Shown here: in pieces, positions 40,429 to 44,292 of the stretch
Layout of the letters: every line of letters begins with the position of its first letter
How positions within the stretch are numbered: position 1 is the stretch's first letter
From: Candidatus Anammoximicrobium sp.
GTDB lineage: Bacteria > Planctomycetota > Planctomycetia > Pirellulales > Pirellulaceae
DNA: 44,292 nt
NCBI GenBank assembly: GCA_012515235.1
Contig: JAAYYU010000324.1
Span: 1 to 44,292 of the forward strand
Direction of reading: 5' to 3'
Notes under the pieces: generated by a model
The model's database searches: none
Told to the model about the DNA's origin: nothing
Seen by the model: the letters and a program-made list of their open reading frames with translations, nothing else
Made by a program: the position numbers and the translations under genes

Positions 40429-40641
40429 ATGACCCAAGCCGAAATCAACCGCGCCGTCGCCGCCGTCACCGGTGAATCCCCGGTCAAGATCAGCCGCCTT
40501 GGCTTCGGCCTCGCCGACCCACTGGATGTGAACTTTGACCCCGAGCCGACCGACGTGCCGCAGTGGATTGACTGGGATCAGGTCCACGGCATGCACCCCG
40601 TCCGCCCGTCCCGTCGTCGGCGCCGGCCCGTGTGCGTGTGA
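40429..40641 (+). CDS. Small hypothetical protein with AEINxAVA opening
   Basis: A 70-residue protein, MTQAEINRAVAAVTGESPVKIS at the start, and ending in a basic SRRRRRPV tail. The opening is typical of tiny proteins in planctomycete and plasmid DNA. A weak GAGC sequence precedes the ATG. Function unknown. Confidence 0.55.
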   Translation: MTQAEINRAVAAVTGESPVKISRLGFGLADPLDVNFDPEPTDVPQWIDWDQVHGMHPVRPSRRRRRPVCV

Positions 40642-40694
40642 GCCACGGATCATGCGGCGTTTCCCTTTCGCCCATTTGCACAGGAGTTTCCACC

Positions 40695-42119
40695 TTGACC
40701 ATTATCAGTCGTTTGCTGGCCCGCCAACTGCGGGCCGTGTTTCGTCGGGCCGGGATCGGCAAGGCGTGCGGCGGCTACGGGCCGCGGGCCTTGTTCCTGG
40801 CCGATGGCAACACGCTGCGTGTGCGCGGCATGTGCCATCACGCGGCCGTGGAGTATCAACTTGAGCAGCGGACCGAACCCGTCCAAGCATTGGCGCCGCT
40901 GGAACTGCTTGACGCCTCCGAAGGCGGCCGTGCCGATCCGGTCCAACTGGATTTCACCACCACCGACAAAGTCACTGCGTCCTGGGTTGATAAGCAGGTC
41001 CCCGTGGTCCTGGAGTTCGCCACGTCGGCCCCGGACGACACGCTGCCGGCGTGCCCGTCGTTGCCGGAGACGTTCGCCACCAATGAGCCGGGGCTGTGGC
41101 TCGCGTTACGGGAGGCGTCGGCCACCACGGACCAGCAGCCGCACCGTTTCGCGTTGAGCTGCGTGCAGCTGTCCGGCAGCAGCGGCAAGATCGTCGCCAC
41201 CGATGGCCAACAGGCGTTGGTACAGGCTGGCTTCACTTTCCCGTGGTCGGAGGATTTGCTGGTCCCGGCCTCCGGCGTCTTTGGGTGTCGGGAGTTGCCT
41301 GGCGATCAGCCGATTCAAGTCGGCAAGTCCGAGGACTGGCTGACATTCCGAATCGGGCCGTGGACCATGTCATTGCGTCTGGAGAAGGAATCGCGTTTCC
41401 CGGATGTCAGCCGCCACATCGGCGATCCAACTGCGGCCACCTCGCATCTTCGCATCGCGGACAGCGACGGCGACTTTCTGAACGACGCCCTGCCGCGGTT
41501 GCCGTGCGACGACAACACGAACTGCCCGATCACCCTGGACCTGAACGGCCAGGTGTTGATTCGCGGCCGGGCCGCCGACCAGTCGCGTGCCACGGAGTTG
41601 GCGCTGTCCAACTCGCGGCTCGAAGGCGATGCCATCATGGTGAACTCGAACCGTGAGTACCTGCTGCGCGCCCTGCGGCTTGGCTTCCGTGATGTTCATT
41701 TCTACGGCCGTGAGCAACCCGTGCTCTGCGACGGCGGCGGCCGGCAGTACGTCTGGGCTCTCCTGAGCCCTGAGTCGCCAATCCCCAGTAGTCGCGATTT
41801 GATCCGCATCGCGTCGATCCAGCGACACGCTGACGACACGAGCGGGCATCCACAACCCAGAAGGAGAAAGACCGCAGTGTCCGAACCGATCTCCCAATCC
41901 CCGTCCACCGGCGAGAAACCCGTGACGAAAGTCAAGCGTTCGTCTGCGTCCAAGCGGCCGTCACCCATCGAGCAGGCCATCGCGTTCCGTGATGCCCTGC
42001 GTGCGGCCATCGTCCAGGCCAACGAGTTGATCCGCAGCCTCAAGCAACAGAAGCGTGAGGCCCGGCTGGTGCAGACCACGCTGGCCTCCTTGAAGCAACT
42101 GCAAAAGGTCGGTGTGTGA
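40695..42119 (+). CDS. Divergent DNA sliding-clamp-like (DnaN-type) protein
   Basis: A 474-residue protein whose first ~370 residues follow the beta-clamp layout. FALSCVQLSGSSGKIVATDGQQALVQ (about residue 151) equals the conserved strand plus VATDGH block of domain 2; SRFPDVSRHI (about 235) equals the FPDY block; then LDLNGQVLIRGRAADQSRATEL and SNREYLLRALRLGFRDVHFYG equal domain 3, with a hydrophobic clamp C-terminal strand YVWALLSPE. The TTG start at 40695 follows AGGAG. A ~80-residue basic coiled extension follows, with an in-frame GTG at 41878 preceded by AAGGAGA that could begin a separate product. It is likely a processivity factor of the element or a clamp decoy. Confidence 0.65.
   Translation: MTIISRLLARQLRAVFRRAGIGKACGGYGPRALFLADGNTLRVRGMCHHAAVEYQLEQRTEPVQALAPLELLDASEGGRADPVQLDFTTTDKVTASWVDKQVPVVLEFATSAPDDTLPACPSLPETFATNEPGLWLALREASATTDQQPHRFALSCVQLSGSSGKIVATDGQQALVQAGFTFPWSEDLLVPASGVFGCRELPGDQPIQVGKSEDWLTFRIGPWTMSLRLEKESRFPDVSRHIGDPTAATSHLRIADSDGDFLNDALPRLPCDDNTNCPITLDLNGQVLIRGRAADQSRATELALSNSRLEGDAIMVNSNREYLLRALRLGFRDVHFYGREQPVLCDGGGRQYVWALLSPESPIPSSRDLIRIASIQRHADDTSGHPQPRRRKTAVSEPISQSPSTGEKPVTKVKRSSASKRPSPIEQAIAFRDALRAAIVQANELIRSLKQQKREARLVQTTLASLKQLQKVGV
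41878..42119 (+). CDS. Possible internal gene: small basic helical protein
   Basis: In-frame within the clamp-like gene, GTG 41878 is preceded by CAGAAGGAGAAAGACCGCA, an excellent ribosome-binding site. The 80-residue product begins MSEPISQSPSTGEKPVTKVKR and ends in a helical block (AIAFRDALRAAIVQANELIRSLKQQK), typical of small phage-like proteins. It may be translated separately, as the tail of the clamp, or both. Confidence 0.5.
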
Positions 42120-42146
42120 TCCGGCCGAGCACAACGATCCTGACAC

Positions 42147-42175
42147 AAAGCCCGGTCCCCGAGCGGACCGGGTTT
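42147..42175 (+). terminator. Terminator-like hairpin before the recombination genes
   Basis: AAGCCCGGTCC and GGACCGGGTTT form 11 pairs (one G-U) around CCGAGC, 27 bases after the clamp stop, followed by TTTCACC. No long U-tract, so attenuation is as likely as full termination. Confidence 0.55.
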
Positions 42176-42213
42176 CACCCCTGAGCACCACTTTCCACCA
42201 CAAGGAGTTCAAC

Positions 42214-42789
42214 ATGCCTTTGCGATTGAACATCGGCCTCAGCAAGAAGCTGGGGTTGCCCGACTATGGCAGTCTGGGCGCGAGCTGCAACGTCGATATT
42301 GAGCTGGACGCAGCGTTGCTACAGACCGATCCCGAAGCGTTCCAGCGGCACGCCCGCAACGCGTACGACGCTTGCCGGCGAGCGGTCCAGGAGGAGTTGG
42401 CGCGGCATCAAGCCGCCCCGGCAGCGACGCCTGCCACGAATCCGCCCGCGACCACCGCAAGTGTCGGCGGCAACGGCAATGGCAACGGCCACAGCGGGAA
42501 CGGTAACGGAAACGGCAATGGCCACGCCAGCGGCAACGGCACCAACGGGAGTGGCCGCGGCAACGGACACCCGGCCAGCGAGAAGCAGATGACCTACGTC
42601 CGGCAGTTGGCTGGGCACATCAAGGGTCTCGGCGTCCGCCGTCTCGATGCCCTCGCCAACAAGATGTTCTGCAAGCCCGTCGCCAGCCTGACGAGCCTGG
42701 AGGCGTCTGGCCTGATCGACGCCCTCAAGGGCATCAAGGCCGGCGAGATCGACCTCGACGCAGTGTTGGGAGGGACCCCCACGCCATGA
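42214..42789 (+). CDS. Gly-Asn linker protein, recombination-associated
   Basis: A 191-residue protein in three parts. The N-terminal ~65 residues (MPLRLNIGLSKKLGLPDYGSL, then ELDAALLQTDPEAFQRHARNAY) resemble small phage replication-associated proteins. A ~45-residue low-complexity linker of repeated NG, GH and SG follows. The C-terminal ~65 residues begin ASEKQMTYVRQLAGHIKGLG and form a helical domain like that of single-strand-binding-associated proteins. ATG follows CAAGGAG. Its stop overlaps the nuclease start (ATGA), tying it to that gene. Likely a DNA-end or single-strand binding partner. Confidence 0.65.
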   Translation: MPLRLNIGLSKKLGLPDYGSLGASCNVDIELDAALLQTDPEAFQRHARNAYDACRRAVQEELARHQAAPAATPATNPPATTASVGGNGNGNGHSGNGNGNGNGHASGNGTNGSGRGNGHPASEKQMTYVRQLAGHIKGLGVRRLDALANKMFCKPVASLTSLEASGLIDALKGIKAGEIDLDAVLGGTPTP

Positions 42790-43619
42790 CCACCCAAACG
42801 CTGTTTCGCGACGACCTGCAAACCCGCCAGGGCGGCGTCTGGGAGTACATCAGCCCCAGCCGGTTGGGCAAGTGGCTCACTTGCCCTTTGGCCTTCAAGC
42901 TCCAGTACCTGGAAGGCATCCGGCAGCCCACGACACCGAGCCTGTTCCTGGGCAAGGTCGTACATGCCGGGCTGGAGCAGTATTACCGTCATCGCCACCT
43001 GGGCGTGACCTTGGAGCCGGCCGACGTGTGCTGCCGCATGCTGGAAGCCTGGGGGCCGACGATCGACGCCGAGAACATGACGTTCGATTCGACCGACGCT
43101 GAGCTGGCATTGCAGCGGCAGGCGGCGGATCTGGTGACGGCCTACATCGCGTACGCCCCCAAGGACGAGAAGCCTCTGGCAGTGGAGGTGGCCACACAGG
43201 CCCCGCTGGTCGATCCGCTGACGGGCGAGGACTTGGGTATCCCGCTGCTCGGCGTGATCGACCTGATCGTCGGCGGCCAGGGAGGTGCCGTGATAGCGGA
43301 TTTCAAGACGGCGGCCCGCAGCAGCGAGCCCCTGGAGATCTTCCACGAGATCCAGCTCACCAGCTACGCCTACCTGTTCCGGCAACTGTCCGAGCGGACG
43401 GAGGCCGGCCTGGAGATCAGGAGCTTGATCAAAACCAAGACGCCCAAGATTGAGTTCCACGGGTACCCCACACGCACGGACGCCCACTTTCGCCGGCTGT
43501 TCTCCGTGATCCGCGAGTACCTCGATGCTGTGGACACCGGCCGGTTCAATTACCGGCCGGGTTTCCATTGTGGGATGTGCGATTTTTGTACCGGCCACTG
43601 CCGAGAGTGGCAGGGCTGA
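42786..43619 (+). CDS. PD-(D/E)XK nuclease, RecB/Cas4-like with Fe-S cysteines
   Basis: A 277-residue nuclease. YISPSRLGKWLTCPLAFKLQY near residue 21-41 has the first cluster Cys; GKVVHAGLEQYY gives the catalytic His block; GVIDLIV followed by AVIADFKTA near residue 155-175 is the D-x(n)-DxK core; and CGMCDFCTGHC near residue 262-272 supplies the remaining cysteines of the iron-sulfur cluster. Such Cas4/AddB-like exonucleases resect DNA ends in phages, plasmids and CRISPR adaptation. There are no cas genes or repeats nearby, so an element recombination role is favoured. Coupled to the linker protein by ATGA. Last gene of the run. Confidence 0.85.
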   Translation: MTTQTLFRDDLQTRQGGVWEYISPSRLGKWLTCPLAFKLQYLEGIRQPTTPSLFLGKVVHAGLEQYYRHRHLGVTLEPADVCCRMLEAWGPTIDAENMTFDSTDAELALQRQAADLVTAYIAYAPKDEKPLAVEVATQAPLVDPLTGEDLGIPLLGVIDLIVGGQGGAVIADFKTAARSSEPLEIFHEIQLTSYAYLFRQLSERTEAGLEIRSLIKTKTPKIEFHGYPTRTDAHFRRLFSVIREYLDAVDTGRFNYRPGFHCGMCDFCTGHCREWQG

Positions 43620-43650
43620 AACCGGAGACCATCACGTCAGACGGCTCCTG

Positions 43651-43672
43651 GCCCCCGGCTTCGGCCGGGGGC
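43651..43672 (+). terminator. Rho-independent terminator after the nuclease gene
   Basis: GCCCCCGGC and GCCGGGGGC (9 pairs) enclose a stable TTCG loop, followed after some bases by GTTTTCTTT. It ends the plus-strand run 31 bases after the nuclease stop. The rest of 43620-43941 holds no gene I can support. Confidence 0.7.
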
Positions 43673-43941
43673 TGGGGGACGTTTTCTTTAGCAGTCAGCC
43701 ATCGCATCACCCACAAACTGATCAGCTTCGCTCTCTTTGAAGTGTAAAATCGTCAGCTCGCGAGATGTGATCGGGCGATGAATCGTATTTGTGTCCGCAA
43801 AGTGACCTTTAGCACTGGGGCGAAAGGTCCTGGTCAGCCGAACCGGCCGTGGCTCAGCAGGTGCCGGCCCCGGTCTTGGCAATGGAAGGCGGCCAGACTC
43901 GCGCGGCGCTGGCCAAAGGAAGCTGAACGTTGCCTTGTTGC

Positions 43942-44292
43942 TTACTCGGTAGGAGAGTCTTTGACCACGCGGAAGCCCATGCGATGGCTCCGGCCGTCAC
44001 GGAAGTTCCCATAGCGGCACGCCGATCGACAGGACCATGCGTTGCTCTCCCAGTTCCCACCGCGGTGCATGACGGATGAGACGACGACGCCAGGCTGACA
44101 CCACTCCGAGACATTGCCGTGCATGTCGAACAAACCAAACGCGTTCGGCTTCTTCTGCGCCACGCGATGAGGGTGCCTCGCACCTACAGCCCATGTATTG
44201 TCGCGGAACCAGGCATAATCCTCCAAACGCGAAGGATCGTCGCCGAAGTGGAAAATCGTAATCGTCCCTGCGCGGCAAGCATACTCCCATTC
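43942..44292 (-). CDS. Formylglycine-generating-enzyme-like domain protein (5'-partial)
   Basis: The C-terminal 116 residues of an FGE-sulfatase domain protein; the 5' part lies outside the window, entering as EWEYACRAGT. Visible blocks: FGLFDMHGNVSEWC, the metal-site MHRGGNWES and SACRYGNFRDGRSHRMGFRVV, all hallmarks of the family. True FGE converts a sulfatase Cys to formylglycine; many planctomycete relatives are general iron-type oxidase-like or ligand-binding domains, so the activity is not certain. Separated from the nuclease run by a terminator, it belongs to the flanking chromosome. Confidence 0.85.
   Translation of the reverse strand, partial: EWEYACRAGTITIFHFGDDPSRLEDYAWFRDNTWAVGARHPHRVAQKKPNAFGLFDMHGNVSEWCQPGVVVSSVMHRGGNWESNAWSCRSACRYGNFRDGRSHRMGFRVVKDSPTE

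Noticed and set aside
42470..42570. CRISPR-like short repeats
   Set aside because: The GGCAACGG-type repeats are codons of a Gly-Asn-rich protein linker; no spacers of even size.
43688..43882. Minus-strand 64-codon frame after the nuclease run
   Set aside because: No ribosome-binding site and Pro/Arg-rich start; only its last 20 residues look protein-like.

Overview
The window reads as a high-GC bacterial chromosome segment, most likely from a planctomycete. The evidence is the mix of gene families: FmdE-like, DinB-like and SGNH-like proteins, an alginate-lyase-like secreted enzyme, a formylglycine-generating-enzyme domain, a PD-(D/E)XK nuclease, DUF1257/Ycf35 with DUF2997 and a Ycf46-type AAA ATPase. 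The phylum is an inference from family content; no rRNA or tRNA gene was seen.

Region 1 (1-12990) is a seven-gene, same-strand, tightly spaced operon that looks like an anti-phage system. In order: SNF2-type helicase with a C-terminal DUF3883 domain (5' end outside the window), HelD/UvrD-like SF1 helicase, DUF1156 adenine-type DNA methyltransferase, a three-segment membrane protein, a DUF499 ATPase carrying an unusual Ig-like insert, a protein of unknown role with a C-terminus faintly like AcrVA2-type proteins, and an ASCH-domain protein. The pairing of DUF499 and DUF1156 proteins with helicases is a known defence-island theme; the membrane protein, SF1 helicase and Ig-like insert in this set look unusual. 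Base composition changes sharply along the operon, including inside the methyltransferase.

Region 2 (about 13000-21000) is an integrated mobile element: a decayed ATPase/terminase-like fragment, small unknown genes, a helix-turn-helix (excisionase-like) protein preceded by 9-bp direct repeats, a primase-polymerase/helicase fusion with 21-residue repeats that encode TTCGCAA triplets in DNA, a TubC_N/zinc-ribbon protein and a large serine recombinase. The recombinase frame runs without a stop into a complex repeat (37-bp perfect palindrome plus 60-bp tandem units), after which comes the C-terminal remnant of a beta-helix protein. This looks like the element's integration boundary.

Region 3 (21648-25822, minus strand) is ordinary chromosomal cargo: tyrosine-phosphatase-like, GNAT, FmdE-like, DinB, zinc-ribbon, SGNH-like, GIY-YIG and HAD proteins.

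Region 4 (26196-43619, almost all plus strand) is a dense, plasmid- or phage-like run of about 25 genes, each with its own clear ribosome-binding site, often separated by GC-rich hairpins. It begins with a sigma-factor-like protein and includes DUF1257, DUF2997, a Ycf46-like AAA ATPase, a PP-loop (PAPS-reductase-like) protein, a DUF3150-like protein, a divergent DNA sliding clamp, a low-complexity linker protein and a Cas4/RecB-like nuclease, plus many unrecognised small proteins. Two minus-strand genes (alginate-lyase-like, PAS) lie inside it like insertions. The set suggests a replication/recombination module of a domesticated or integrated replicon. The window closes with the 3' part of a formylglycine-generating-enzyme-like gene on the minus strand.
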